DNA of 64,000 nucleotides. It comes from Sesamia nonagrioides. Its lineage: Eukaryota; Arthropoda; Insecta; Lepidoptera; Noctuidae. Of the stretch, positions 53,501 through 64,000 are shown in pieces. The position numbers and the translations under genes were made by a program. The stretch's first letter is position 1. Every line of letters begins with the position of its first letter. The notes beneath the pieces were generated by a model. It was given only the letters and a program-made list of their open reading frames with translations, did no database searches and was not told where the DNA came from. The stretch lies in contig JADWQK010001513.1 of assembly GCA_017933935.1 (NCBI GenBank), positions 434,001-498,000 on the forward strand, in the 5' to 3' direction.

Positions 53501-54092
53501 TAGGCTGGTGCTGCGAAATGTCGCCGGGCCCCTTTGCGTGCGGCTGATTCATCATCATCATTTCAGCCGAAAGACATCCACTGCTGGACATAGGCCTCCC
53601 GCAAGGTTCTCCACGACGACTGGTCCTGCGCCTCCCGCATCCAGCGGTTTCCCGCGACCTTCACCAGGCTTCAAGAGGCTGATTGGTGACCCAGATTTAA
53701 TTCAAAACGGTCTCCAAAGCTTAGAGCACAGGCGTAGAGTAGCCAGCCTTTCGGTATTCTATAGGATTCATTTTGGTGAGTGTGCGAAGGAATTGCATGA
53801 TCTATTTCCCCCATCTCCGTTCCACCATCGGACGGTCCGTCACACGGCGAGTTTCCACCCTTACGTCGTTAACATCACTACCATTCGGACGAAGCGTTTC
53901 GCCTCCTCTTTCATACCGCGTACATCGAGGGACTGGAACACTTTGCCAGCGGCGGTTTTTCCGTCGGACTACAATTTCAAGGTCTTCAAGGCTAGAGTGA
54001 ATAGGCTCTTAATAAACTAGTGCGCTTTACAATCATCGATTGCGTCACTGCTTACCATCAGGCAGTATTGCGGTCAAGCGCTGGTTTATAAT
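53501..54092 (+). mobile_element. LINE-A 3' portion with nested RTE-B
   Basis: LINE-A resumes at 53677 after the nested insertion and is open to 54020 ('LIGDPDLIQNGLQSLEHRRR' to 'RLLIN'). The piece before the insertion (53501-53549) corresponds to the 'AGAAKCHLA' region. Well preserved. Confidence 0.9.
53550..53676 (-). mobile_element. RTE-B 3' fragment nested in LINE-A
   Basis: ATCATCATCATTTCAGCCGA tail at left to CCCGCGACCTTCACCAGG at right. GGCTGATT at 53542-53549 and 53677-53684 is the likely target duplication. Confidence 0.85.
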
Positions 54093-54897
54093 TTAAATTA
54101 CAAAAGAATAGTTCATCGTATCAAATAGCCTATGGTAGCTATAGACAACTATAGATCTTAGAAATGCTCATTGGTTGTATGAATTACTTATTACTTATTT
54201 TGAAGTGAGGAAATAAAACCACGTTGTAATATATAAATGAAAATGTTCTTTAAATATTTATAACTGACTAAAAACACAAAGAAAATGCGCAGCCATTTTA
54301 TCTGAACTTCCAACAAATTCCGAAACACAGTGTTAATTTCTGAATCAGTTCGAGTCAGACCGAGATAACATAATGTATTCTGAATACTGAATAGACTACG
54401 AATTCATTTGGCGTTTTGAGAGAATGAATAGATAGATATATGTATACAAAGTTTTCACGAGATTTGCACATAGACGCCATTCGTGTGTGAAATGAATTGT
54501 GTACCGCTGGAAGATAAATGGTACCGTGTCAAACCCAACAATTTCAATAGTGATGGCTTCTAGACAACCTTACCTTATTATTTTATGCGTTAGCTTTAAA
54601 TAATAAAAATCATAGGAGCAGAGCTATACAACGTTTAATTTTCGAGTTGAGTTCAAAATGTTCACAATGTGTATGTGACAATCAAACATATTTTCATTAA
54701 ACAAAAAAAAACTGCTAAGAGAAAATATTTCAGATTTATTACACTCGCGTAGAAGAGTTCCGGGTACTGACCACCCCTGATTCTAAAAGGTTTTTAACTT
54801 AAATGGACACTTGTAAACCCTAAATAATTCATTTAATTAATAGAATCACAAATTCAGAAAGTAATTACCTATATAGTTCCGTTAATATGAGAGTTGG
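54093..54897. other. unassigned
   Basis: About 0.8 kb without recognised element. Confidence 0.5.
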
Positions 54898-55525
54898 TTA
54901 ACACATTATCTGTAGCAATGGGTTTCATTTTGACAGTTCACCAACATCCATTGTGTACGACCACCCTTATTAGCGGCAGTACATGCGCCTATATGGAAAG
55001 GTAACAGAACCTAAACTAAGACCTATAAGACCTACAGTCCCTACGACCCTAAGTCCTATAAGCCCTACAGCCCTGACCTACCATATAGTTCGTAATAAAT
55101 AAATATATAAATAAGTGTGGGATGTCTGCACCAAGAGACCTAAGGTAACAGACAGATAGTAGGTAGGATTTCCGGGTAAGGGTGAAGGGTAAACTGACTG
55201 CCAGTCCAGCAGACTCACAGGACTTATCAGAGATGGCTAAGGGTGTCTTGGCCACAGTGAGGGGTAATGAGACCAGAATAAATTCTAATCTGATTTATTT
55301 ACACAATATTACGGCTTATATACTACTTTTTCCCAACACACACAAATGTACAAACGTCTTGGTATTCTATACGTGAAATCTGCATTTTCAACAATATTTG
55401 AACTAGGCCGCGCGTCCGCTGCCGAAATGCTGAATCACAGCATTGAACACATTGCGTTACTTACGTTGTTCAGTAGACATTTGTCGAAATATGGAGCAAT
55501 GTATTAGCAATATGCTTCAAAATAA
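54898..55525 (+). repeat. dispersed repeat T split by a ~490-bp insertion
   Basis: Left part 54898-54956 and right part 55447-55525 together match 20336-20470. ATTG occurs at both break points. The insert holds a degenerate ~28-bp tandem (CCTATAAGACCTACAG type) at 55012-55075. Confidence 0.65.
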
Positions 55526-55879
55526 TTTTAATTTGAACCTTTTTAGATAAACATCTCTTACTTAAATTTTAACTATAAAAAATAATAGCTATATCAATGT
55601 CACTTATATAAAAAGTGAAACAGCTCCACTATATAAATAATTTTGTTACTTACTTGAACTGTCTCAATTTATGTATGGAGCAAATTATAAGTACATAAAA
55701 GTACTAAATTATATTATATTTTTTTTATTAGTAGTTACCTAATAATACCTCTATAAGGAGAATAGCGCTTAAGCCACCAAGAGAAACACCAAGAGAAACC
55801 TTCTGATGTTTCTTTAAAATTCTGTAAAAAGGGATTCCTAGGTCTTTTTGTCGAATGAGACTAACTTTTAATAGTACAC
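55526..55879. other. unassigned
   Basis: No recognised element. Confidence 0.5.
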
Positions 55880-55891
55880 AGTTGAATTATC

Positions 55892-56268
55892 TTATGACAG
55901 CCTCCGTGGCGTGGCGGTAGCGAACGCGGCCGTTGCGCAAGGAGGCGCGGCTTCGATCCCCGCACAGTGCACATATTTGTATGCATACATATGAATATTT
56001 GCGCAACACACGTTAAGCCGTTGATCCCGGTTGCCATACGAACATCTAGTGTCAGTCGTTACGGGTTGTTGGAGCCCTCAAAAGTCTAACAATTGGTCTA
56101 ACTGCAATGCTTAGATATCGCCTTCGGGTTGTGGAGGTCAGACGGCAGTCGCTTCACGGAAAATATCGAAGTTTAACCAAAATCAGCAGTTAGACTGGTA
56201 AAGCGGACCGCAGACTCCAAAGCTGAAAAGCTGCGGATGCGACTGTGATTAACGTTGAGATGGTGATG
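55892..56268 (+). mobile_element. SINE-2 with 12-bp target duplication
   Basis: CAGCCTCCGTGGCGTGGCGG head and full body to AACGTTGAGATGGTGATG; AGTTGAATTATC flanks it at 55880-55891 and 56269-56280. Confidence 0.93.
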
Positions 56269-56280
56269 AGTTGAATTATC

Positions 56281-57041
56281 ATACAACATATTATCCGCAA
56301 CAGATGTGCCGGCAGCCGTCTACAACATACCGTTCTAATATTTAAACACCGTATCCAAACAAAGGACTGCCAGGTTGTATGAGCACTTTATCAAATCAGC
56401 AAGTTTGATAACAGGGTAGAACTTCTCAACGTTGTCTAAACGCAACTTCAATCTGACAATTACCTTTTGTTTATTAAAACTTAATCTCATCAGATAAAAA
56501 TGAACCTACGAAACAAGTTTTCCAAAACTTCAAGGAAACGGTAAAAGATGATAGATGAATTGACAGCTCAGATTTATTCACAATTTAATCCTAAAATCAG
56601 CGTGAGAAATAAAACAGCTTCTCCACTCAGGGATTGAAACAGAAACTTAAACAAAAATATCTATTGTTTTATTAAATATAAAGGAAAGATTCTTTAATCT
56701 TTCTCCAAAAACAGGAAAGATCATTAATTACTGCCATCTTTTAGAGAAATGATTAATTTATTAAATACATGATTACCTGATTTTTTTCTTTTTTGCGAAA
56801 ATTGCTTTCCTTCCGAAACTTTGATAAATGAGACTTTTTCTCAAGTAAAAGATAAAAGGTTTATACGACGGATGAGGACTTAGACAGAAAATTATAAGCG
56901 ACAGGTAAAGAGTTCAAAAGTATTTTGGAAAAATATATACATTCTTCATTTCGCTTGAATAAGTTTAAAACTTTTTCCAAAGCAAGTTATTTCCTTGTAT
57001 TTTCTTTGGATCATTAATACAAAAAGACTGTTTTTACTTTT
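56281..57041. other. unassigned
   Basis: No recognised element. Confidence 0.5.
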
Positions 57042-57238
57042 TGTGGCAATGGGCTGGTCATATATGCCGCAGGACCGACAATGGTTCGGGTAAACGAGTC
57101 CTCGTGTGGAAACCGCGTCTCGGCAAACGTAGCGTAGGACGTCCTTGGGCGAGATGGAGCGGATGAAGCTTGTTTTAATGAGCCTGCTTGTGTGTGTATG
57201 TCCATCAGTGGACGAGTAAAGGGTGATGATGATGATAT
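57042..57238 (+). mobile_element. RTE-C 3' fragment
   Basis: From 'QWAGHICRRTDNGSGKRVLVWKP' to GTGGACGAGTAAAGGGTGAT and (GATGAT); a ~60-bp deletion removes the KKVAG part. Confidence 0.85.
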
Positions 57239-57526
57239 TTTAACACAAAAAAACACACCGTAAACATTGTTGCTTGTGTCGGTTTACAGTTTTCTTCTTC
57301 TCGGTCTATTAATTAGAACTGACTGATTGTCTAAACAAATGTCTCTCTTTATTCTAGTCTAGAATGTTCCAGATGGTTCGAGAGAGTTCCCCACGAGTTT
57401 AAAAAGTTCTTTCCACACACTTTCCATGTGAATATGAGATATGTTGCAACTCATTACATCTTTAATGGGTATCATTTTGTATATAAATCTATAATTTAAA
57501 TTCATACAAAATAAAGACCATTATTT

Positions 57527-57725
57527 TCATACTACCTGGGCCTCGCGGTTTCACCCGCGTAGGTTCGATATGTTTTTTTTTATATGCTTCGCTCCTATTG
57601 GTCGCAGCGTGATGTTATATATTAATGAGCTATCCAACGCAAAAAGAACTTTTTAAATCGGACCAGTAGTTCCTGAGATTAGCGCGTTCAAACAAACTCT
57701 TTAGCTTTATATTATATTAGTATAG
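57527..57725 (-). mobile_element. Hel-2 Helitron-like element, degraded 3' end
   Basis: CTACCTGGGCCTCGCGGTTT at left, TTAGTATAGA at right; body GGTCGCAGCGTGATGTTATA. Confidence 0.7.
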
Positions 57726-58024
57726 ATAAGCAAAGAGACACCCCTACATACGAAACTTGGGGACCTTCATAAACCTATGGGGTTGAGGAAATTCAAAGTA
57801 GAAATGTGATGTATCACGTTGCTGGTCTCATGGGGTCCATCCATGGGATTAGTAACATGATACATCATTACGTTATTTTGAAATTAAACCTGTTTGGAAA
57901 ATGTTTTAATGGGCCCGAGAACTTGCGAATATAGGCCAACTAAGGATTTTCAAAGTTCCAGATCGAATCTTACTTGGCCGTGACAATATTTATATTATCG
58001 TGACGATTTATTTACAATCATTTA

Positions 58025-58600
58025 TTCATCATCATCATCAGCCTTTACTCGTCCACTGCTGGACATAGGCCTCCTTCATGGCACGCCAACAAGCTCGATC
58101 CTGAGCAGTTCTCCGCCAGCCACAACCAGCCACCTTTTTGATGTCGTCGCTCCATCTCGCCCAAGGGCGTCCCACGCTACGTTTGCCGAGACGCGGTCTC
58201 CACTCAAGGACTCGTTTACCCTAACGGTTGTCGGTCCTGCGGCATATGTGACCAGCCCATTGCCACTTCAGCTTGCTAATCCTCTCAGCTATGTCGGTAA
58301 CTCTGGTCCTCTGTCGGATCACCTCATTTCTGATGCGGTCCTTCAGAGAGACTCCCAACATAGCCCTCTCCATAGCTCGCTGAGCGGCTTTAAACTTATG
58401 GACTAGTCTGACCGTTAGTGTCCACGTCTCGGCTCCGTAAGTCATGACGGGTAGGATGCACTGGTTGAAGATTTTGGTCTTCAAACATTGGGGTATGGGC
58501 GACGAAAATACCCGACGAAGTTTACCAAATGCTGCCCATCCCAGCTGGATCCTTCTATTTGCCTCCTCGAAGTTGTTTTTCCCTAATTGCAACGAGCGGC
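58025..58600 (-). pseudogene. RTE-C ORF2 C-terminus, one internal stop
   Basis: Minus strand: NNFEEANRRIQLGWAAFGKL, LPVMTYGAETWTLT, RAMERAMLGVSLKDRIRNEV and KLKWQWAGHICRRTDNR, then a stop at 58221, after which the same frame continues to the VQQWTSKG-like end at ~58050 and an (ATC)n tail. This is the most complete RTE C-terminal region in the window; the RT catalytic core lies upstream and is missing. Confidence 0.9.
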
Positions 58601-58721
58601 GGCAATCATTTATTGCACTTCATAAATAGAAAGATGTTGCCAAAAGGCTTACGTCTAGCCAAAACTTAAGCCCTATTAGGCCATTAGCAGGATAAAGATG
58701 TAGAAAATATTATTTACTAGC

Positions 58722-58890
58722 AGTGCACCGCAGTTTCACGCGCGTAAATTTCGACCTCGTAGGAATATCAAGATAAAAAGTATCCTATGTGGTTTTCCTG
58801 GTTAAAAACTCTCTGGGCACCAAGTTTCATCCAAATCCGTTCAGTAGTTTAGGCATGAAACCGAAACTAACAAACAAACTCACTCAATAG
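58722..58890 (-). repeat. degenerate Helitron-like fragment
   Basis: CTAGCAGTGCACCGCAGTTT, CCTATGTGGTTTTCCTGGTT and CCGTTCAGTAGTTTAGGCAT follow the Hel order at low identity. Confidence 0.5.
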
Positions 58891-59442
58891 ACTTGAAAAT
58901 TATGAAAAGATCTTCGAAACGTTACCCCTATTAAAATAAAGGAAATAAAGGCAAGTATCATGTTCTCTCTAAAACCCAACAGAAAAGGTCTTGAATTAAA
59001 ATAAATTAAGTATATCAGTTATAATGACACCCAAAATACGATAGCCGACGAACAATTACACAAAAGAAAAACTTAAATTTCTCTCAAGAACAAATTCATT
59101 TCCCTACGGGATACTTTACAAACTCTACATTCATGCTTAACTCAAGGGAACAGAGTCTAAAATCGTTATAAAAAGTTAAAGAAACTCTGTGTCTCATTAC
59201 TGACATCTCAAGGGGCTGTCCCCATTATCTTGCTAACTGTATCTGAAGTAATCTGTGTGTCTGGGTCAAGGTAAAGGCGGGAGCGGTTATATTGTGTAGG
59301 TATTATCAAAAAAATCAAGTAATTCGAAAAAAGAACATATAAATAAAATGTTTTTTTTTTCAACATTCAGGTTTATTATAACATTTTACAGTCAATAAAC
59401 TATTAACATTGGCAGAATGATGCACGTTGTCGGTGCCCAGCC
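58891..59442. other. unassigned
   Basis: No recognised element. Confidence 0.5.
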
Positions 59443-59960
59443 CTGTTAATAGACGTCAGGAGGTTTTTGGCGGGAATGTCAAGATGAGTGTCACGCTCAT
59501 TTTTCATTGGACTTTTAAAATTATTTATAGTGTCGTTTACTAAATAAAAACGCGTGATTTATGCAGTAAAAAGTGCATTCAGTGAATAATTCAAAAAGAA
59601 CAGTGAAATATTATAGCATAGTGGCCGCATCATGTCTTTACGCTAAACCGCTCCTTATCGTCCAAACGCGAGAAACGAAAGGAGTTAGATTAGTTAGGAT
59701 AAGTTTAGGATAAGCTAGGATAAGTTAGGATTAATTAGGATAAGTTAGGATAGAAGTTTACTCAAGAATATATTTACTGAAGACTAGGCTGTATGGCGTA
59801 CTATGCCTTTGCCTTTTCCGTTCAGGAGAACTGAAAGAATTTAACAAAAAAAAAATTAATAGACGTCAGACGTCACTCCAAAAATAAAAGGGGCGCGCGT
59901 CAGATATTTTAAAAAGAAACTTCTAGAATCTAGAAGCTTTGAGTCCGCCTCTTTGGCTGG
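59443..59960. other. region between short direct repeats, unidentified
   Basis: TTAATAGACGTCAG occurs at about 59445 and 59867. Between them are a CG-containing patch (CGCTAAACCGCTCCTTATCG) and the TTAGGATAAG array. An unrecognised element is possible. Confidence 0.35.
59690..59755 (+). repeat. TTAGGATAAG tandem repeat, ~6 units
   Basis: Degenerate 10-11-bp units containing TTAGG (TTAGGATAAG, TTAGGATTAA, CTAGGATAAG). Confidence 0.85.
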
Positions 59961-60490
59961 GCGAGAATTTATCCAAAAAGGTTCTGATTACAGTTCCAAA
60001 TTAACTTTATTTCAAGTTAAGCAAATGTGAACTTAGTTTTAAAGGTGATTAAGTAAATATCAGACTGACCTGCATACATCCACTGGTTTCTAACTAAACT
60101 TGAACTGTAGCCGACGGTACCTTTATAATTATCTCCTTTTGTGACTATACTTCCTAAGTTTATTTTGGGCTAGGGCTCTGTGGTATCGGGCTCCCTCGTC
60201 ATTTCAACCGTTGGGCAAGTGCCCGCCAGACATAACACCTGATCGGAGGATCCCCCTTTTGTATAGAGGATGGGTGAACTTGACTCCCTGTTCCTCATGC
60301 CTCCACAATGTATTTCTGTTTGCGGCTGTACTAAAAAGATTTTTTTTTTTTTGCATAGTTAATGTTGAGTCAATCCGACTCGCTCTTGGTCGGTTTTTTA
60401 CACTATCTGTCCTAAAAACGAATATAAATTGTTAATTTTTAACTCTAAAGACTATCTTTTATTTATTAATTTTGTGTTTTTCTATCCTAG
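59961..60490. other. unassigned
   Basis: No gene found; frame at 60211-60435 lacks any motif. Confidence 0.45.
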
Positions 60491-60505
60491 GTCATACGCT
60501 AAGTG
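60491..60505 (+). CDS. candidate 15-nt micro-exon of the 47560 gene
   Basis: A pyrimidine-rich tract ending TTTTTCTATCCTAG (60490) precedes GTCATACGCTAAGTG, which is followed by a strong donor GTAAGTAC at 60506. The length of 15 keeps phase: entering in phase 1 it reads Gly-His-Thr-Leu-Ser and leaves in phase 1, matching the exon at 47560-47680. No stop is created. Proof would need transcripts; short splice-like patterns also arise by chance. Confidence 0.4.
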
Positions 60506-60799
60506 GTAAGTACTCAGCCTATTACTAAACATTTACCGCACTACTCATGAAAAACAGACACAAAACACAAAGCATTAATGAAGCCCTATTTTCTACAACT
60601 AGCCTACAAATATTTCATCAGCACTGCTCTCAAAACGGTAAAGGAAAACATCGTAAGGAGACCGGCTTATCCTGGAAATAATTCAACGACATATGAAAGT
60701 GAAGTGGACATATGAAGTTGAAGTGGACTATGGGCCATTCTCACAGAGACGAGGTGTTTGTCCCAACAGTGGGCATGTCATAGGCTGATTATGCCACGT

Positions 60800-61205
60800 A
60801 TTCTTCTTCTTCAGCCTATAGATGTCCACTGCTGGACAAAGGCCTCCCCCAAGGCTTTCCACGCCGACCGGTCTTGTGCTGCCCGTATCCATCGGTCTCC
60901 CGCGACCTTCACCTGGTCATCGGTCCACCTTGTTGGGGGCCGCCCTTCGCTGCGTCTTTCAGTACGTGGCCGCCACTCCAGAACCTTACTGCCCCATCGG
61001 CCATCGGTTCTACGAGCAATGTGCCCTGCCCACTGCCACTTAAATTTAGCGACTCGCAGAGCTATGTCGGTGACTATGGTTCTTCTGCGGATCTCCTCAT
61101 TTCTGATTCGATCGTGCAGAGAAACTCCGAGCATAGCTCTTTCCATTACCCTTTGTGTGACTCTGAGCCTTCGTATGAGGCCCATTGTGAGCGACCACGT
61201 TTCAG
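60800..61205 (-). mobile_element. RTE-A 3' fragment
   Basis: Minus-strand frame open 60811-61185 from MGLIRRLRVTQRVMERAMLG to EAFVQQWTSIG, near-identical in layout to 39351-39770. 5'-truncated. Confidence 0.9.
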
Positions 61206-62084
61206 CACGTTTATGCCACGTCTACACTTATGTAATACAAACCGTTCAACTGTAAAACTTGATAACTAAAACATGAACATCGAAACACTTTCCGAATAAA
61301 TCATATGATCAAAGTCTTTTTGAGTCGAACTTTCCAGAAGAATGAAATAGGTTACGGGTTTTTTCTACCCTTTAATATTCCTCTCACAGTCAATGCTTAT
61401 CATTCTGGAGAGGCTCGGTAGACTTCAGTCAAATAAATAAAAAAAATAAATAAATAAATAACTCGAAAAAATAACTCCAAATAACTCGAAAAAATTGCCA
61501 TAATTAACAATAAGCTACATGAATTTCTTTAATAATTGACGTGCTGCCATCAAATGAAATTAGTGTCCTCTTCTTAATTAAATTAAGGTGACAAGATTAA
61601 ATTATATTTGCTGTAAGAATAAACTGTTGGGTAATGTTGAGAGCCCGCCATTTTGTTTTGAAGAGGCATTTTAATGTTCAGCGCAGAACCCAAATAAAGA
61701 GGCCCCTTGTCCAATGAAACGTGAAATTTATTTTTGTTTACACTTTACAAGATAATTTTATGTTAATTTAATCAAATGAAATGAAATAAAAATATTTAAA
61801 TTTTTCCGTTGCTAATTAGTTTGTATAAATCTACATTTTTATCATTTAATGAAAACGTGAATTTAGGTAACTCTCTGAGGGGTTTTTTAAAATCAAAAGC
61901 ACAAATATTATCACTACCCACTGGTGTGTTTGTTTTTAATGTACCTAAGAAATGTAGGAGCACCTGATCACCACATTCATAAGTCTAGTAACTACAGCTG
62001 AACGAGGCTTTTTAGGCACGTGGGAAAGTCATGACGATGATGGCATGATGATGATGATGAAAACGTGTTTTTGTCAGCTGCCTT
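61206..62084. other. unassigned
   Basis: Contains an (AAAT)n run at 61436-61461 and a (GATGAT) run at 62036-62059. Confidence 0.5.
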
Positions 62085-62232
62085 AAAATGTACGAACGAC
62101 AACAAGTCAAACTACCCGAAACTGTCATATATTCCCAAAGAAACTTGAGCCTTACTACTTTAGCATTAAAATTTAAAATCTATTAAACAAATTTGACAGA
62201 TTGTAGCAGCGTGATGTGCTGTCTAATAACAG
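62085..62232 (+). repeat. dispersed repeat S, copy 2
   Basis: Matches 11205-11345 with scattered differences. Confidence 0.55.
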
Positions 62233-62911
62233 TAGTATGAACATAATTTTGTATAATACGAATATACATAATAGAATACAATTTGATGTACAGTCAAGAC
62301 CAAAAGTCGAGTTACAATCTCACAAAACTATGGCCAAGCAATACTAGTTGTAGTTACGACCTTCTTCTATAATAAAGTTTGATACACACTTATACAACTT
62401 GCTGCCCGCTTATGATTGTTAGGTACTACTTACTAATTTCAACGCTCACAGTAAGTGTTTAAATAGCCTAGAGGTTCTCATCTTGATTGGCGTTAAAGGT
62501 GGTTCGAGTTCAAATCTAATAACTTACAAAATATTTTTGAAATGTTTATTGGTGAGTTATGAATGCTGACAACAAAAATATGTAAAAATACCGATCCGCA
62601 ACTTAACGATGATACTTTATTTTAAGATTTTTTCTATATTAGAGTCATTATAAAAAGATGACGGTAGATTTGAAACAAACTGAACAAAAAATATTCCACT
62701 ACCTACAATAACTATTATTAACTACAATAACTCAAATAATATTACTTAGCTGTTGTTGGTTGGTGAACATATAGTTACGAGTTCGTGTTATTAGTTTTAC
62801 TTTTTTAATCAATATGAAACCGGCTTTTGTGTAAGTTGTTTTTATTATTATTTGGGTAAGGTGCAAACCACCTCTTGTTGAAAGTGTGTAATAAATTTGT
62901 TATTGTTTTAG
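62233..62911. other. unassigned intron-like DNA
   Basis: AT-rich; ends in a possible splice acceptor TTGTTATTGTTTTAG at 62897-62911. Confidence 0.45.
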
Positions 62912-63003
62912 AGAACTACTGTAAGCCAAAGTCAAGAGGTTGGAGGACGAAGGTGGCTTATGTGTCGAGACAAGTGGAACGAAACAACAATATTTACCGT
63001 TGA
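62912..63003 (+). other. weak candidate exon
   Basis: After the acceptor, the phase-1 frame is open for ~30 codons (Asn-Tyr-Cys, then a Lys/Arg-rich stretch) to TGA at 63001, with AATAAA overlapping it at 63004. Phase fits the upstream candidates, but composition is ordinary and another frame is open longer (to 63155, through the A-run). Confidence 0.2.
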
Positions 63004-63935
63004 ATAAACCTTTGAATCTAGCGAAGAAGAGAGGTTGCATTTGTGGTTTAAAAATAAACTGGCGATACTGGTGGAGACTTATCGAGCTAAACAAAAAAAA
63101 AAAAAAAACAATTTATAACAATCACAGTGCAGGAGTGTCCTACAAAGTGTTTTAAATATATGTCATTATGTATCGTAATAACGGACTCTAAACCAACTCG
63201 TAAAGTAATTTAGCTAAGTGACAGTAATATGTTCGGTTGGCTTAATGGCTAACAGAAGTCGCCTTTTGCAATTTCAATACAAATTACTTTTGGTAAATTA
63301 TAAAAACAATAATTTCGGAATTCGATAAGAAATAAGTTCGTTTACTTTTGAACTAAGAAAGCGCTTGAAGATTATAATCTCATGCCTTCAAACTCCGAAA
63401 AAAGGCACTGCAGGATGGCATGCTATACACGCAAAAAAATTGTAAATGTAATAAGCACTGTTTTGTGTTCTAAGTATAGATTATTTTATGATTGTAATAA
63501 TATTCAGGTTAAGCTTCAATCCTCTTTTCTTTAAGAAAATGAATAATTAAGCTATAACCTCTTTAATGATAACATGTAATACTATAACTTTCATATCTAA
63601 AAACCAAAAATGTTTTTTATATTTTTTACCATAATAATATCATAAGTTTGTCAAGGATTACTGTTATGTAAAATATTACAATGCTGCCATTTCAACGTTT
63701 GTTTCATTTATTAATATAAGTATATCTATACCGAATAATATATAACTTTATAATATATTGCATTATATTATTTATTATATTACATCTATAGTAAACTAAA
63801 ACATATAATAAAAACCTATTTTGGTATAAATATTCAGTAAATTTTCCTATTCGTTTAAATATTATTTGCAAACATTTTTATTTTAAAATACAAATCAGTT
63901 ATCATAATTTTAAATTATATGAAACAACAAAAAGA
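63004..63935. other. unassigned AT-rich DNA
   Basis: Poly(A) run at 63092-63108; nothing else recognised. Confidence 0.5.
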
Positions 63936-64000
63936 TTTGCCGTTAGTAAGGATCGAACCCACAATCGTTCGCTTATGATAGACCATTGTTAAGTGCGGCC
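63936..64000 (-). mobile_element. tRNA-like SINE head, cut by window edge
   Basis: Complement of a B-box (GTGGGTTCGATCC) at 63949-63961 with a tRNA-like context. Family not determinable. Confidence 0.5.

Noticed and set aside
59443..59960. LTR retrotransposon
   Set aside because: Only a 14-bp direct repeat; no LTR ends, primer-binding site or gag-pol motif seen.
62940..63155. 71-codon frame with several Cys and Trp
   Set aside because: Runs through a poly(A) tract as polylysine, no acceptor in its frame; considered chance.
47681..64000. Cys-rich mature region of the agatoxin-like precursor
   Set aside because: No phase-compatible Cys-rich exon was found downstream; if the identification is right it lies beyond the window.

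Overview
This window looks like intron and intergenic DNA of a lepidopteran insect (moth or butterfly). It is AT-rich, has almost no host coding sequence, and is packed with insect-type mobile elements: non-LTR retrotransposons (LINEs) of Jockey/CR1, RTE and R1 types, tRNA-headed SINEs ending in GATGAT-type tails, Helitron-like repeats that end in a GC hairpin plus CTAG, a Tc1 transposon, and several MITEs. No prokaryotic, organellar or viral gene was recognised.

Host gene: one convincing coding exon at 47560-47680 (+) encodes a signal peptide and a short peptide ending in Lys-Arg, then a GTGAGT splice donor. It resembles the start of the insect IDLSRF-like (agatoxin-like) neuropeptide precursor. 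A phase-compatible 15-nt micro-exon candidate lies at 60491-60505 and a weak further exon candidate at 62912-63003. If these belong together, about the last 16 kb of the window is intronic, and the gene probably continues past the right edge.

Family names used here are local. LINE-A: Jockey/CR1-type, best copy 14935-16130, with at least 12 other 3' fragments. Composite element: five copies of a ~300-bp unique module joined to the last ~110 bp of LINE-A. LINE-B: known only as a 3' UTR. LINE-C: 40042-42124, 638-codon open frame, (GAATT)n tail. Jockey: 28981-30838. RTE-A, -B, -C, -D: four RTE-clade subfamilies distinguished by their 3' ends. R1-type: 7908-8814 and fragments. SINE-1 to SINE-5: five tRNA-derived families. 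Hel-1 and Hel-2: two Helitron-like families.

Layout: 1-9.2 kb holds LINE-A and SINE fragments, foldback elements, a TIR transposon with a nested SINE, a TA-flanked MITE, a CR1-like LINE end and an internally deleted R1 element with a 19-bp target duplication. 9.2-24 kb holds MITEs, RTE and R1 debris, the longest LINE-A copy and several SINEs. 24.2-25.8 kb is a nearly complete but frameshifted Tc1 transposon. 26.5-26.9 kb is an antisense 28S rRNA pseudogene. 28.3-30.9 kb is a Helitron-like array followed by a Jockey LINE. 31.9-34.4 kb has a 5'-inverted RTE, a composite element, a 144-bp tandem repeat and a foldback MITE. 38-45 kb has composites, RTE derivatives and LINE-C. 46.6-50.3 kb has MITEs, the host exon, and a SINE/RTE chimera. 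50.3-64 kb is sparse intron-like DNA with scattered LINEs and SINEs.

All assignments come from reading the sequence; no database search was run, and clade names for the mobile elements rest on protein motifs and 3'-end structure.
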